A DNA stretch of 64,000 nt from assembly GCF_002838765.1 (NCBI RefSeq), contig NZ_CP025120.1, positions 1,736,001-1,800,000 on the forward strand, written 5' to 3'. Under the pieces are notes generated by a model. It was not told the DNA's origin. It saw only the letters and a program-made list of their open reading frames with translations, and made no database searches. Position numbers and translations under genes: made by a program. This document shows positions 7,753 to 16,427 of this stretch, piece after piece. The DNA is from Kangiella profundi. Its GTDB lineage: Bacteria > Pseudomonadota > Gammaproteobacteria > Enterobacterales > Kangiellaceae. Numbering within the stretch: the stretch's first letter is position 1; each line of letters starts with the position of its first letter.

Positions 7753-8232
7753 ATGAAAGGCGACGCAAAAGTTATTGAAATACTTAATAAGGTACTGGGC
7801 AATGAATTAGTAGCAATCAATCAGTACTTTTTGCATGCTCGCATGTATAAAGATTGGGGCCTGAAAGAGCTTGCTGATCATGAGTATGAAGAGTCAATCG
7901 ATGAGATGAAACATGCCGATCTATTGGTTGAGCGCATTTTATTTCTTGAAGGACTGCCGAATCTGCAGGACTTAGGCCGCTTACGCATCGGAGAAGACAC
8001 TAAAGAAATGCTTGAGTGTGACCTGGCGTTAGAGCTTGATGCAATTCCCGACCTACGTGACGGTATTAAATACTGTGAGGAAGTTCGTGATTATGTCAGC
8101 CGCGATATTCTCAATGATATTCTGGAAAGTGAAGAAGAGCATGTCGACTGGCTGGAAACTCAGCTTAGTTTAATAGACAAGATTGGTATTCAGAATTACC
8201 TGGCTGAAAAAATGAAGGAAGGCGGTAATTAA
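7753..8232 (+). CDS. bfr: Bacterioferritin
   Basis: This 159-residue iron-storage subunit forms 24-mer shells with haem at dimer interfaces. The ferroxidase centre is complete: Glu18, Glu51, His54, Glu94, Glu127 and His130. The haem ligand Met52 is present (IDEMKHAD). The start is placed at ATG 7753 ([13 protein letters not shown]), where family homology begins; a longer in-frame extension to 7690 has no homology and is rejected. Bfd, its electron donor, is encoded just upstream. Confidence 0.96.
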   Translation: MKGDAKVIEILNKVLGNELVAINQYFLHARMYKDWGLKELADHEYEESIDEMKHADLLVERILFLEGLPNLQDLGRLRIGEDTKEMLECDLALELDAIPDLRDGIKYCEEVRDYVSRDILNDILESEEEHVDWLETQLSLIDKIGIQNYLAEKMKEGGN

Positions 8233-8266
8233 AACGCTTAACGTTATGTCGTACTTCAGAAAGTCT

Positions 8267-8293
8267 AAGGGTAGCCACTAGCTACCCTTTTTT
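8267..8293 (+). terminator. bfr terminator
   Basis: AAGGGTAGC-CACTA-GCTACCCTT followed by a T-run, about 35 bases after the bfr stop. Confidence 0.9.
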
Positions 8294-8325
8294 ATGAGGC
8301 TTCTTAAAGCACCACTTTAACTTCA

Positions 8326-8452
8326 TGTCATTCCCGCGAAGGCGGGAATCTATTCTCTTATTACTAATGATTTTTTTTGGATTTACCAAAGGCACTTCCT
8401 TCGGTCGCCGGCTTTCGTGGGTGACTAACAGAAATGCCCGTGGTGAATGACA
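8326..8452. repeat. MITE/REP-like element with inverted termini
   Basis: The element is bounded by TGTCATTC (8326-8333) and its reverse complement GAATGACA (8445-8452). The left end continues into the hairpin ATTCCCGC-GAAG-GCGGGAAT, a widespread bacterial intergenic repeat motif. It has no coding capacity. It lies between the convergent bfr and GDPD genes. A related TGTCATTC hairpin occurs at 58335-58358. Confidence 0.65.
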
Positions 8453-8532
8453 ATACTTAATTTTTATGCAAACCGGTTTAAATAAAAAGCATTATAGAAC
8501 TCGCTACCTTACTTTACCGGCTTCTCTTAAAG

Positions 8533-9207
8533 CTACCTAACCCTATCTGGATAATCCGTAAAAACCCCATCAACCCCCATCGCTTTCACTTTCGCAATAT
8601 TATCAGGGTCATTAACGGTATGAACATAAAGCAACATGCCTTCCCGATGTACCTCTTGGACCAACTCTTCGTTTACTAAAGCCAGACTGGGATGAAAGCT
8701 ATAAGCATTCACATCTCGCGCAAAACTTAGAGCAACATCAGGCTGATCGTCAGCAATCACCCCGATCTTAATGTCAGGATCGAGCTGGCGAATCAAAAAC
8801 AGTTCGGAAAATAAATAGGAGGAGATAATAAAGTTATCTTTGTTGTAGTGATCTTTATCAAGCAACTTGACCAGATGCATCACAAGACTCGCAGTCCGAA
8901 CTCCTTTAAGCTCGATATTGATCATGGTCTTAGTCCCTATTAGCGCAATCACTTCCTGTAGGAAAGGTATCTGCTCACCTTGACCGGCATCCAGTGTTCG
9001 TAAGTACTCAACGGAATGCTGATGAATATGGCCTACCCCATCCGTGGTTCGCTCTAGCGTGTCATCATGAAAAACAAGCAAGTTCCCATCAATGTTTTGC
9101 ACATCGAACTCAATACCATCGACCCCTAGCTCTAGAGCAGTTCGAAAAGATAGAAGAGTATTTTCGGGAGCCAGTCCCATGGCACCACGATGGCCGATGA
9201 CTTTCAT
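8533..9207 (-). CDS. Glycerophosphodiester phosphodiesterase
   Basis: The 224-residue enzyme hydrolyses glycerophosphodiesters to glycerol-3-phosphate and an alcohol. HRG (His6), APENT (Glu15), GIEFDV (Glu33, Asp35) and FHDDT (His47) are the GDPD catalytic and metal motifs, with NIELKG further on. There is no signal peptide, so it resembles cytosolic UgpQ rather than periplasmic GlpQ. Its ATG overlaps the stop of the upstream membrane-protein gene by four bases (ATGA), which indicates translational coupling. Confidence 0.93.
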   Translation of the reverse strand: MKVIGHRGAMGLAPENTLLSFRTALELGVDGIEFDVQNIDGNLLVFHDDTLERTTDGVGHIHQHSVEYLRTLDAGQGEQIPFLQEVIALIGTKTMINIELKGVRTASLVMHLVKLLDKDHYNKDNFIISSYLFSELFLIRQLDPDIKIGVIADDQPDVALSFARDVNAYSFHPSLALVNEELVQEVHREGMLLYVHTVNDPDNIAKVKAMGVDGVFTDYPDRVR

Positions 9208-9530
9208 TTCACTACTCTTTTAGTTAACAAATGTTTCCACCATAAATATCCGAATATTAATCCCAGGATTGAACCAACTAGTGACTCTAAGGCGAAATAA
9301 AAATAACCAAGTGCAGTAACTTTGTTATTATCAATAAGCTCTAGCTCGAATAGCTCCAGGCCCTTGTATTGGGTAAATACTCCTATACATAACAAGTAGT
9401 AAACGAAGTAGCCAATCAATGAAGGTATTGTTAAATACCATAGCCTGTAATCTCCCTTTTTTTCCTTTACGAGGAACAAATAGGGGATAAGAATAAAAAT
9501 TAGAAGCCAGCTTAATACAAACCAGAACAT
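9204..9530 (-). CDS. Small membrane protein of unknown function
   Basis: The 108-residue protein is strongly hydrophobic with about three membrane segments (roughly residues 3-20, 32-52 and 74-96) and a basic C-terminus (KRVVK). I do not recognise the family. It overlaps the GDPD gene by ATGA and is probably translated with it. The ribosome site is weak (GGAT). Confidence 0.7.
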   Translation of the reverse strand: MFWFVLSWLLIFILIPYLFLVKEKKGDYRLWYLTIPSLIGYFVYYLLCIGVFTQYKGLELFELELIDNNKVTALGYFYFALESLVGSILGLIFGYLWWKHLLTKRVVK

Positions 9531-9543
9531 TTAATTTATCCAT

Positions 9544-9569
9544 AAAAAATGCCGCGTATAGCGGCATTT
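9544..9569 (-). terminator. grxD terminator
   Basis: AAATGCCGC-GTATA-GCGGCATTT is a perfect nine-base stem followed by six T on the minus strand, just past the grxD stop. Confidence 0.9.
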
Positions 9570-9601
9570 AATCATATAAGCTGTTTGTGTAAAACGACGT
9601 T

Positions 9602-9931
9602 TTACTCAGGTTGCTTACCATAAGACTCGTTCAAGACTTCTTGAAGTTCGCCTTGCTGGAACATCTCAAGAATGATGTCACAACCGCCAATCAACTCACC
9701 ATCAACCCATAGCTGTGGGAATGTTGGCCAGTTAGCGTATTTTGGAAGCTCAGCACGAATGTCTGGGTTTTGTAGGATATCTACATAAGCAAACTCATGA
9801 CCACACTGCATCAATGCCTGGACCGCCTGAGCAGAAAAACCACACATTGGCAGTTTTGGTGAACCTTTCATGTAAATTAAAACTTTGTTGTCTGCAATCT
9901 GTTGTTTGATTTGCTCAATAGTGTCGCTCAT
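9602..9931 (-). CDS. grxD: Monothiol glutaredoxin, GrxD type
   Basis: CGFS glutaredoxins bind a glutathione-ligated [2Fe-2S] cluster and act in Fe-S transfer and iron sensing rather than disulfide reduction. The protein (109 residues) has the motif KLPMCGFSAQ with Cys30, the family WPTFPQLWVDGELIGGCDI segment, and normal length. ATG 9931 follows GAGGTCATAC and matches the usual family start MSDTIEQI; a four-residue upstream extension is rejected. It closes the iron/redox gene set that includes prx, bfd and bfr. Confidence 0.96.
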   Translation of the reverse strand: MSDTIEQIKQQIADNKVLIYMKGSPKLPMCGFSAQAVQALMQCGHEFAYVDILQNPDIRAELPKYANWPTFPQLWVDGELIGGCDIILEMFQQGELQEVLNESYGKQPE

Positions 9932-10084
9932 GTATGACCTCAAATTTGTTAATTAGGCGCCCTGCCCGATATCAGATGGCGGCGATTATAACGCTTTTCA
10001 AGGTCGATGAGCACCGTAAATCGTAAGAAATCTTGATCTGCATCTATGCAAGCAGAATTCTTGTCGCTACAATGCGTTACTAAA

Positions 10085-10099
10085 TGAGAATTAGTTTCA
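10085..10099 (+). promoter_or_regulatory. Possible Fur box upstream of the ABC ATPase gene
   Basis: TGAGAATTAGTTTCA agrees with the 7-1-7 Fur consensus at 11 of 14 defined positions and lies 45 bases before the start. It is weaker than the sites at 2656 and 7211 but fits an iron-transport role for the gene. Confidence 0.45.
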
Positions 10100-10144
10100 A
10101 TTAGAATCCGATTTCAAATTTTTACGGGCAGAAAACGCACCTTT

Positions 10145-11215
10145 ATGAGCGAATTTAGCGACCACCCTATCCTGCAACTGAACGATGTTCAGTGTCGTCA
10201 TGGCGAACAGATTATCGTTAACCACATTGATTTCAAACTAAAAGCTGGCGACAGTGCCTGCCTGCTTGGGCCTAGTGGTTGCGGTAAAACTACCTTGTTG
10301 CGTGCCATTGCCGGACTTGAGCCCATTTATGAAGGCTATATCAGTATCCATGGTCGCTTCTGCTCAAAGCCTGATTTTACTCTGCCTCCTGAAAAGCGCC
10401 ATCTAGGCCTGGTTTTCCAGGACCATGCGCTTTTCCCACACCTCAATATCTTCGACAACGTAGCCTTTGGTTTACGCCATCTGCCACGCAAAGAACGCCG
10501 CGAGCGCGTAAAGGAGTGTCTTGAACTAGTTGGGCTGGAAGCGATGGAAAAGCGTTATCCGCACCAATTATCGGGTGGCCAGCAACAACGCGTCGCGCTG
10601 GCACGCAGCATTGCACCGCGTCCTGAACTGATTCTATTGGATGAGCCCTTCTCCAGCCTGGACACCCATTTACGTCGCTCACTGGCTCGAGAGTTAAAAG
10701 AATTACTGAAAGCGCAGAACATTGCCAGTCTGCTGGTGACCCATGATCAACAGGAAGCGTTCGCCATGGCAGACTACATTGGTGTTATGCACCAGGGCAA
10801 ATTACTGCAGTGGGATACGCCCTACAACCTATACCATAAACCAGTGGATGCTCAGATTGCCTCATTTATTGGTGAAGGGCATTTTATTGCTGGCACCATT
10901 TCAGACCATCAGCACGTCAATACGGTGCTTGGAAACTTCACCATTGCCAATGGAAAAAAATTCACCCCAAACGACAGCGTTCTGGTACTGATGAGACCCG
11001 ATGATGTTAAGCCCAATATGAACTCGCCTCTGCGCGGCAAGGTTACCCATAAGGTATTTAAGGGTGCAATCATTGAATATGAGCTGGAATTGTCCAATAA
11101 CGAGCAATTAAAGGCCATTTTCCCTAGTCATCACGATTATCCATTATCACAAGATATAGGGTTCGACCTGGATGTGAAGCACTTGATCGTGTATCCAGAT
11201 CACATTTCTTTGTAA
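10145..11215 (+). CDS. ABC transporter ATPase, FbpC/PotA-like (iron(III) type)
   Basis: The 356-residue protein is a nucleotide-binding subunit of a type I importer. Walker A is GPSGCGKTT (42-50), followed by the Q-loop VFQDHALFPH, signature LSGGQQQ (142-148), Walker B LILLDEP, and a C-terminal TOBE-like regulatory domain from about residue 275. Domain layout and the FPHLNIFDNVAFGL segment fit the FbpC/PotA/CysA group. No permease or binding protein gene is adjacent, so it is an orphan ATPase. A Fur-like site upstream favours Fe3+ transport over spermidine or sulfate, but this is inference. Confidence 0.85.
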   Translation: MSEFSDHPILQLNDVQCRHGEQIIVNHIDFKLKAGDSACLLGPSGCGKTTLLRAIAGLEPIYEGYISIHGRFCSKPDFTLPPEKRHLGLVFQDHALFPHLNIFDNVAFGLRHLPRKERRERVKECLELVGLEAMEKRYPHQLSGGQQQRVALARSIAPRPELILLDEPFSSLDTHLRRSLARELKELLKAQNIASLLVTHDQQEAFAMADYIGVMHQGKLLQWDTPYNLYHKPVDAQIASFIGEGHFIAGTISDHQHVNTVLGNFTIANGKKFTPNDSVLVLMRPDDVKPNMNSPLRGKVTHKVFKGAIIEYELELSNNEQLKAIFPSHHDYPLSQDIGFDLDVKHLIVYPDHISL

Positions 11216-11323
11216 AATTTTTAACCAATTTTAAAAAAAATGCAAATATGACTTAAAACGCTTGACCTAGCGCAAGCCCAAGCCCCATAAGGCTTCCCGA
11301 GTTACCCACTATTTCTTAACAAT

Positions 11324-11332
11324 TTATCCACA
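11324..11332 (+). promoter_or_regulatory. Perfect DnaA box upstream of nrdAB
   Basis: TTATCCACA is an exact consensus DnaA box. DnaA boxes upstream of nrdAB are known to link dNTP supply to replication initiation in E. coli. A single box is seen here, in the 307-base gap between the ABC ATPase gene and nrdA. Confidence 0.6.
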
Positions 11333-11403
11333 GAAAATTCCCCAAGATATGCTCTTGCCAAGCGGCAAAAAACGCACTATCTTGTATCCATTGCGAGAGC
11401 AAC

Positions 11404-11419
11404 TAACTATATATAGTGA
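11404..11419 (+). promoter_or_regulatory. NrdR box upstream of nrdA
   Basis: The 16-mer with the core CTATATATAG (11407-11416) matches the NrdR palindrome acaCwAtATaTwGtgt. A degraded partner (CTATCTTGTA, 11377-11386) lies 30 bases upstream, close to the three-helical-turn spacing of paired NrdR boxes. NrdR would repress nrdAB when dATP is high. Confidence 0.6.
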
Positions 11420-11522
11420 ATCAAGAAGTTCGTCTAACTTGTTGATTCTCTGTTATCTCAGTCAAATAATGAACAAAAAACAGCCAACCGACAAATAATG
11501 CAAAGAGGTCTGTGGAGGAATA

Positions 11523-14399
11523 ATGGAAACCGAAGTCAGCAAACCTGAACAATCAGCTGCCAAAACCCCAAAAACAAACACACCATCCAGCCACGAAGTT
11601 GAAGCCACTAAACCGGGTGAAATTCGTGTTATCCGCCGCAATGGAAAGGTGACGCCTTATGACGACAGCAAGATCGAAGTTGCCATGACCAAGGCGTTTC
11701 TTGCGGTTGAAGGTGGTGCGGCAGCAGCATCTAGCCGTGTGCATGAAACGGTGCGCCAATTAACTAAGCAAATCACTGAAGCGTTCAAGCGCAGAATGCC
11801 GGGTGGCGGTATCATCCACATCGAAGACATTCAGGATCAGGTAGAGCTGGCCTTGATGCGTAATGGCGAGCAAAAAGTTGCCCGTTCATACGTGTTGTAC
11901 CGTGAAGAGCGTGCTCGCGAGCGCGCAGCCCGCGATTCAGCCAAGTTGGATGCCATCGTTGGCGACAACCAGGTGATGGTCACCGTTGAAGACGGTAGCA
12001 AGCGTCCATTGGACGTTGAGCGTTTGCATACGGTTGTGGTTGAGGCCTGTAAAGACCTCTCTGACGTCACTCCTGACCAGATTCTTAAAGACACCATGCG
12101 TAACCTTTACGACGGTGTTGCCATTAAAGACGTTTATCAAGCGTTGGTGATGACTGCTCGTACTATGATTGAGCAGGAACCAAACTACAGCTATGTAACG
12201 GCTCGCTTGTTATTGGACAGCATTCGCTCTGAAGCTCTTAGAGAGCTAGGCGTTGCCAAACGCGCCACCCAAAGCGAAATGACGGCCATTTACCCTGAAG
12301 CCTTCAAAGCCTATTTAAGCGTTGGTGTTGAAAACGAATTATTAAGTCCAGAACTACTGAGCTTTGATATTGAGAAGCTAGCGAATGCTATCAAACCTGA
12401 GCGTGACATGCTGTTCACTTACCTTGGCATTCAAACGCTATTTGATCGCTACTTCATCCACAAAGATGAAGTGCGCATTGAGCTGCCTCAGGTGTTCTGG
12501 ATGCGTGTCGCCATGGGCCTTGCAATCAACGAAGATGATCGCGAAGCGCGTGCGATTGAGTTCTATGATGTGTTATCAACATTCCATTACATGAGCTCAA
12601 CCCCTACTCTATTTAACTCGGGTACGTTGCGTCCGCAGCTTTCCAGCTGTTATCTGACCAATGTTCCAGATGACCTCGACGGTATCTATGGCGCGATTAA
12701 AGATAACGCCCTATTGTCGAAGTTTGCCGGTGGTTTAGGTAATGACTGGACTCCAGTACGTGGCCTTGGTGCATACATCAAAGGCACTAACGGTAAATCA
12801 CAAGGTGTTGTACCCTTCCTGAAAGTGGCCAACGATACTGCTGTGGCCGTGAATCAGGGCGGTAAGCGTAAAGGCGCTGTCTGTGCATACCTTGAAACCT
12901 GGCACATTGATATCGAGGAATTCCTGGAGCTTCGTAAGAACACCGGTGATGACCGTCGTCGTACGCACGACATGAACTCAGCCAACTGGGTGCCAGACTT
13001 ATTCCTGAAACGTGTCAGCACCGATGGCGAGTGGACTCTATTCAGTCCAAACGAAGTGCCTGATTTACACGACCTATATGGCAAAGAATTTGAAGAGCGT
13101 TACGAGTATTACGAAGAGATGGCCAAATACGGCAAGCTGAAAACAGCTAAGACCCTTCAGGCTAAAGACTTGTGGCGTAAAATGCTTTCGATGTTGTTCG
13201 AAACCGGTCATCCATGGATCACGTTCAAAGACCCATGTAACATCCGTTCACCTCAGCAACATGCTGGCGTAGTACACAGCTCGAACCTTTGTACTGAAAT
13301 TACTCTGAACACCAAAGCCGGTGAAGAGATTGCGGTATGTAACCTGGGTTCAGTCAACCTGCCTAAGCACATGAAAGACGGAAAGTTGGACACTGAACAA
13401 CTGGAGAAAACAGTTAAGACAGCTGTTCGCATGCTGGATAACGTTATCGATATTAACTTCTACCCAGTAGAAACGGCGCGTAAATCAAACATGCGTCACC
13501 GTCCGGTTGGTCTTGGTCTAATGGGCTTCCAGGATGCATTGTATCTGCAGAAGATTCCTTACACCTCTGATGCAGCAGTTGAGTTCGCCGATAACGCCAT
13601 GGAAGCCATTTCCTACTATGCGATTCAGGCATCAACAGATCTAGCCGAAGAGCGTGGCACTTATGAGTCTTTCGCTGGCTCATTGTGGTCGCAAGGCATT
13701 CTGCCAATCGATTCGATTCAGAAACTGGTTGAAGAGCGTGGTTCTGACTTCATCGAAGTCGACACCAGCTCAACTATGGACTGGGATACGCTACGTGAAC
13801 GTGTTCAGTCTATCGGTATGCGTAACTCAAACGTTATGGCGATTGCACCGACAGCCACTATTTCGAACATTACAGGTGTCTCACAGTCAATCGAACCGAC
13901 TTATCAGAACCTGTATGTGAAATCTAACCTGTCAGGTGAGTTCACAGTAGTTAACCCATACATGGTGAAAGAGCTTAAAGCTCGCAAGTTGTGGGACACA
14001 GTTATGGTTAATGACCTGAAATACTACGAAGGTAGCCTACAGCACATTGACCGTATCCCAAGTGATGTTAAAGAGTTGTTCTCAACCGCTTTTGAAGTAG
14101 AACCAAAATGGTTAGTGGAAGCTGCCAGCCGTCGCCAGAAATGGATCGACCAGGCGCAATCACTGAACCTGTACATGAGCGAACCTTCCGGTAAAAAACT
14201 GGATATGGTCTATCGCATGGCCTGGTTCCGAGGCTTGAAAACCACTTACTACTTGCGTTCACTTGGCGCAACCAGCACCGAGAAATCAACCATCAGTGAT
14301 GGCAAGCTTAACGCAGTATCCTCTGGTCCAGCACCAGTTGGCTCTGCCGCACCAAAAGCCTGCTCCATTGATGACCCAGATTGCGAGGCTTGCCAATAA
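11523..14399 (+). CDS. nrdA: Ribonucleoside-diphosphate reductase class Ia, alpha subunit
   Basis: NrdA reduces ribonucleoside diphosphates to deoxyribonucleotides with the radical supplied by NrdB. At 958 residues it is longer than E. coli NrdA because it has two N-terminal ATP-cone domains (about residues 35-135 and 150-245), the layout known for Pseudomonas NrdA. The first is typical (IRVIRRNGKVTPYDDSKI); the second (DGSKRPLDVERLHTVVVEAC) is more divergent. Active-site segments SSCYLTNVPDDLD, NLCTEI and VCNLGSVNL are intact, and the C-terminal redox pair is Cys954/Cys957 (DCEACQ). A GGAGGA ribosome site precedes the ATG. Confidence 0.97.
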   Translation: METEVSKPEQSAAKTPKTNTPSSHEVEATKPGEIRVIRRNGKVTPYDDSKIEVAMTKAFLAVEGGAAAASSRVHETVRQLTKQITEAFKRRMPGGGIIHIEDIQDQVELALMRNGEQKVARSYVLYREERARERAARDSAKLDAIVGDNQVMVTVEDGSKRPLDVERLHTVVVEACKDLSDVTPDQILKDTMRNLYDGVAIKDVYQALVMTARTMIEQEPNYSYVTARLLLDSIRSEALRELGVAKRATQSEMTAIYPEAFKAYLSVGVENELLSPELLSFDIEKLANAIKPERDMLFTYLGIQTLFDRYFIHKDEVRIELPQVFWMRVAMGLAINEDDREARAIEFYDVLSTFHYMSSTPTLFNSGTLRPQLSSCYLTNVPDDLDGIYGAIKDNALLSKFAGGLGNDWTPVRGLGAYIKGTNGKSQGVVPFLKVANDTAVAVNQGGKRKGAVCAYLETWHIDIEEFLELRKNTGDDRRRTHDMNSANWVPDLFLKRVSTDGEWTLFSPNEVPDLHDLYGKEFEERYEYYEEMAKYGKLKTAKTLQAKDLWRKMLSMLFETGHPWITFKDPCNIRSPQQHAGVVHSSNLCTEITLNTKAGEEIAVCNLGSVNLPKHMKDGKLDTEQLEKTVKTAVRMLDNVIDINFYPVETARKSNMRHRPVGLGLMGFQDALYLQKIPYTSDAAVEFADNAMEAISYYAIQASTDLAEERGTYESFAGSLWSQGILPIDSIQKLVEERGSDFIEVDTSSTMDWDTLRERVQSIGMRNSNVMAIAPTATISNITGVSQSIEPTYQNLYVKSNLSGEFTVVNPYMVKELKARKLWDTVMVNDLKYYEGSLQHIDRIPSDVKELFSTAFEVEPKWLVEAASRRQKWIDQAQSLNLYMSEPSGKKLDMVYRMAWFRGLKTTYYLRSLGATSTEKSTISDGKLNAVSSGPAPVGSAAPKACSIDDPDCEACQ

Positions 14400-14454
14400 T
14401 GGCAAGCTTTTCGCTTTAGTGAATAACTAAAAAGAGAAGTGACGACAACGGAAT

Positions 14455-14484
14455 GGGGTCGCAACGAAAGTTCGCCCCTTTTTT
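14455..14484 (+). terminator. Hairpin/attenuator between nrdA and nrdB
   Basis: GGGG..CG..AAC-GAAA-GTTCGCCCC with two bulges and a following run of six T lies 56 bases after nrdA and 55 before nrdB. It looks like a partial terminator that would set the NrdA:NrdB ratio. Read-through must occur unless nrdB has its own promoter. Confidence 0.65.
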
Positions 14485-14538
14485 CACCGAAAATAAATCG
14501 AATGGTGAAAAGCTCAACAAAATTTAAGAGAGGTAAAC

Positions 14539-15798
14539 ATGTTCAACTGGGATGAGTACGAAAAAGAGGACAAGGCCGAAGCGCCGAAAAAAGCACAACC
14601 TGCTCCTGCTCCAGTAGTCGAAGAGAAGCAAGAGCAACCAGCGCCACAAGTTGCCGCTGAGCCAAAAGCGACACAAGAAGAATATGTAGAACCAGAAGCA
14701 CTGGACAATGTTGCCAAAGCACAGGCTGCTCTGGATGAACTTGATGTTGCTCCTGGTCTGGAAGAATTAGAAATGGGCGCGGCCCGTATTGAAGTTGATG
14801 ACAAGAAAATGATCAACTGCCGTGCTGACTTGAATCAGCTTGTGCCATTCAAGTATGACTGGGCATGGCAAAAATATCTTGATGGCTGTGCCAACCACTG
14901 GATGCCACAAGAAATTAACATGACTAAAGACGTTGCGACCTGGAAAGACCCTAATGGTTTAACCGAAGACGAGCGTAAAATCGTGATGCGTTCTTTGGGT
15001 TATTTCTCAACCGCAGATTCGTTGGTTGCGAACAACCTAGTACTTGCGATTTATCGCTTAATCACTAATCCAGAATGTCGTCAGTACATTTTGCGTCAGG
15101 CGTTTGAAGAAGCGATTCATACTCACGCTTACCAATACTGTGTTGAGTCATTGGGCATGGATGAAGCTGAAGTCTTCAACATGTACCGCGAAGTACCGAG
15201 CATCGCTAAAAAAGCGGCATGGAGTATCAAGCATACGCAAGGTATCTCTAATCCTACTTTCAAAACAGGTACTCCAGAGTCGGATCAGGAGTTGCTGCGC
15301 AACCTGATTGGCTTTTACTGTGTTACCGAAGGTATCTTCTTCTACTGTGGCTTTACTCAGATTCTATCTATGGGTCGCCGTAACAAGATGACCGGTGTTG
15401 CTGAGCAGTTCCAGTACATCTTGCGTGACGAGTCCATGCACCTTAACTTCGGTGTTGACGTTATCAACCAGATCAAACTGGAAAACCCACACTTGTGGAC
15501 TGAAGAGTTCAAGCAAGAAGTAATTCAAATGATTCTTGAAGGTACTCAGCTTGAAATCGAATACGCACGCGACACTATGCCTCGTGGCGTGTTGGGCATG
15601 AACGCTGGCATGATGGAAGAGTACTTACAGTTCATCTGTAACCGCCGTCTTGCACAGCTAGGCCTACCAGCTCAGTTCAAAAACGTATCGAACCCATTCC
15701 CATGGATGAGTGAGATCATGGATTTGAAGAAAGAGAAAAACTTCTTCGAAACCCGCGTGATTGAATACCAAACTGGTGGTGCCCTATCTTGGGATTAA
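14539..15798 (+). CDS. nrdB: Ribonucleoside-diphosphate reductase class Ia, beta subunit
   Basis: NrdB holds the dinuclear metal centre and tyrosyl radical used by NrdA. After a conserved start ([11 protein letters not shown]) there is an Ala/Pro/Glu/Gln-rich linker of about 60 residues, then the ferritin-like core. The metal-ligand helices [21 protein letters not shown] and [11 protein letters not shown] are present, and HTHAYQYC places a tyrosine as expected for the radical. The long acidic N-terminal linker is also found in Pseudomonas-type NrdB. An AGAGAGG ribosome site precedes the start. Confidence 0.96.
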   Translation: MFNWDEYEKEDKAEAPKKAQPAPAPVVEEKQEQPAPQVAAEPKATQEEYVEPEALDNVAKAQAALDELDVAPGLEELEMGAARIEVDDKKMINCRADLNQLVPFKYDWAWQKYLDGCANHWMPQEINMTKDVATWKDPNGLTEDERKIVMRSLGYFSTADSLVANNLVLAIYRLITNPECRQYILRQAFEEAIHTHAYQYCVESLGMDEAEVFNMYREVPSIAKKAAWSIKHTQGISNPTFKTGTPESDQELLRNLIGFYCVTEGIFFYCGFTQILSMGRRNKMTGVAEQFQYILRDESMHLNFGVDVINQIKLENPHLWTEEFKQEVIQMILEGTQLEIEYARDTMPRGVLGMNAGMMEEYLQFICNRRLAQLGLPAQFKNVSNPFPWMSEIMDLKKEKNFFETRVIEYQTGGALSWD

Positions 15799-15811
15799 TA
15801 CTAAAAAGTTG

Positions 15812-15839
15812 AGAAAAGCGGCTCCATAGCCGCTTTTCT
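15812..15839 (+). terminator. nrdAB operon terminator
   Basis: A 12-base perfect stem AGAAAAGCGGCT/AGCCGCTTTTCT with loop CCAT lies immediately after nrdB. Confidence 0.9.
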
Positions 15840-15860
15840 GTTTAATAATGAGGGAGAAAC

Positions 15861-16427
15861 ATGAAAATAATAATTCAAATAACCTTATTCCTATTTATTG
15901 TCTTTAATCACCCAACCTCACTCTCAGACTCTTCAACAGATACAAACCTAGATCAAAACGAGGGATATTTACTATTAAGAGTCATCTTCAACAATCCTTT
16001 TATTACTACAGAAAGCGATTCAGGAATCTTACGGATTAGACTAGAGGGGCCTGAAACATACAATATTAAGAATATTAACATCGGTGAAAACCATTATTTA
16101 GTAAAGCTACCAGCTGGTGAGTACAAATGGGAAAGAGTTACTATTTGGGGTGACAAATACTTCACCCTTGAAGATGAGGCATTTGTTTCAAAAGTAGAGC
16201 CCAACACTATCTCCTACTCGGCTGACTTTATTATTTACAATAAAGGCAACGGGAAAGCTAAATTTGAGTATATCAACCGCTCAGCATGGGCCTATGAGAC
16301 CATAAAAACACATTATGAGGATTACTTAGATAAGTACCCAGCAGTTTATACTGGCTATGGCAAAGATTATTTTTTTGAGTATCTAGAAAAGATGGACTCA
16401 CTGACGAAGAATGAGGACAGGCCATGA
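15861..16427 (+). CDS. Secreted protein of unknown function, coupled to S9 peptidase
   Basis: The 188-residue protein has an N-terminal signal peptide (MKIIIQITLFLFIVF.. to about residue 22) and a mostly beta mature region with LPAGEYKWERV, a pattern seen in small periplasmic beta-sandwich proteins. I do not recognise a family. GGGAG precedes the ATG. Its stop overlaps the start of the S9 peptidase gene by ATGA, so the two are translated together and may act together in the envelope. Confidence 0.75.
   Translation: MKIIIQITLFLFIVFNHPTSLSDSSTDTNLDQNEGYLLLRVIFNNPFITTESDSGILRIRLEGPETYNIKNINIGENHYLVKLPAGEYKWERVTIWGDKYFTLEDEAFVSKVEPNTISYSADFIIYNKGNGKAKFEYINRSAWAYETIKTHYEDYLDKYPAVYTGYGKDYFFEYLEKMDSLTKNEDRP

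Noticed and set aside
9331..9567. Minus-strand frame beside the small membrane protein
   Set aside because: It is a shadow of the real gene in another frame and runs into the terminator at 9544-9569.
11216..11522. Riboswitch (cobalamin or other) before nrdA
   Set aside because: I see no conserved riboswitch core; class Ia reductase does not need one, and DnaA/NrdR sites explain the region better.
14514..14816. Minus-strand open frame rich in Ser and Ala, antisense to nrdB
   Set aside because: It lies over the low-complexity linker of NrdB; its composition comes from the reverse reading of GCT/GCA/CCA codons and there is no ribosome site.
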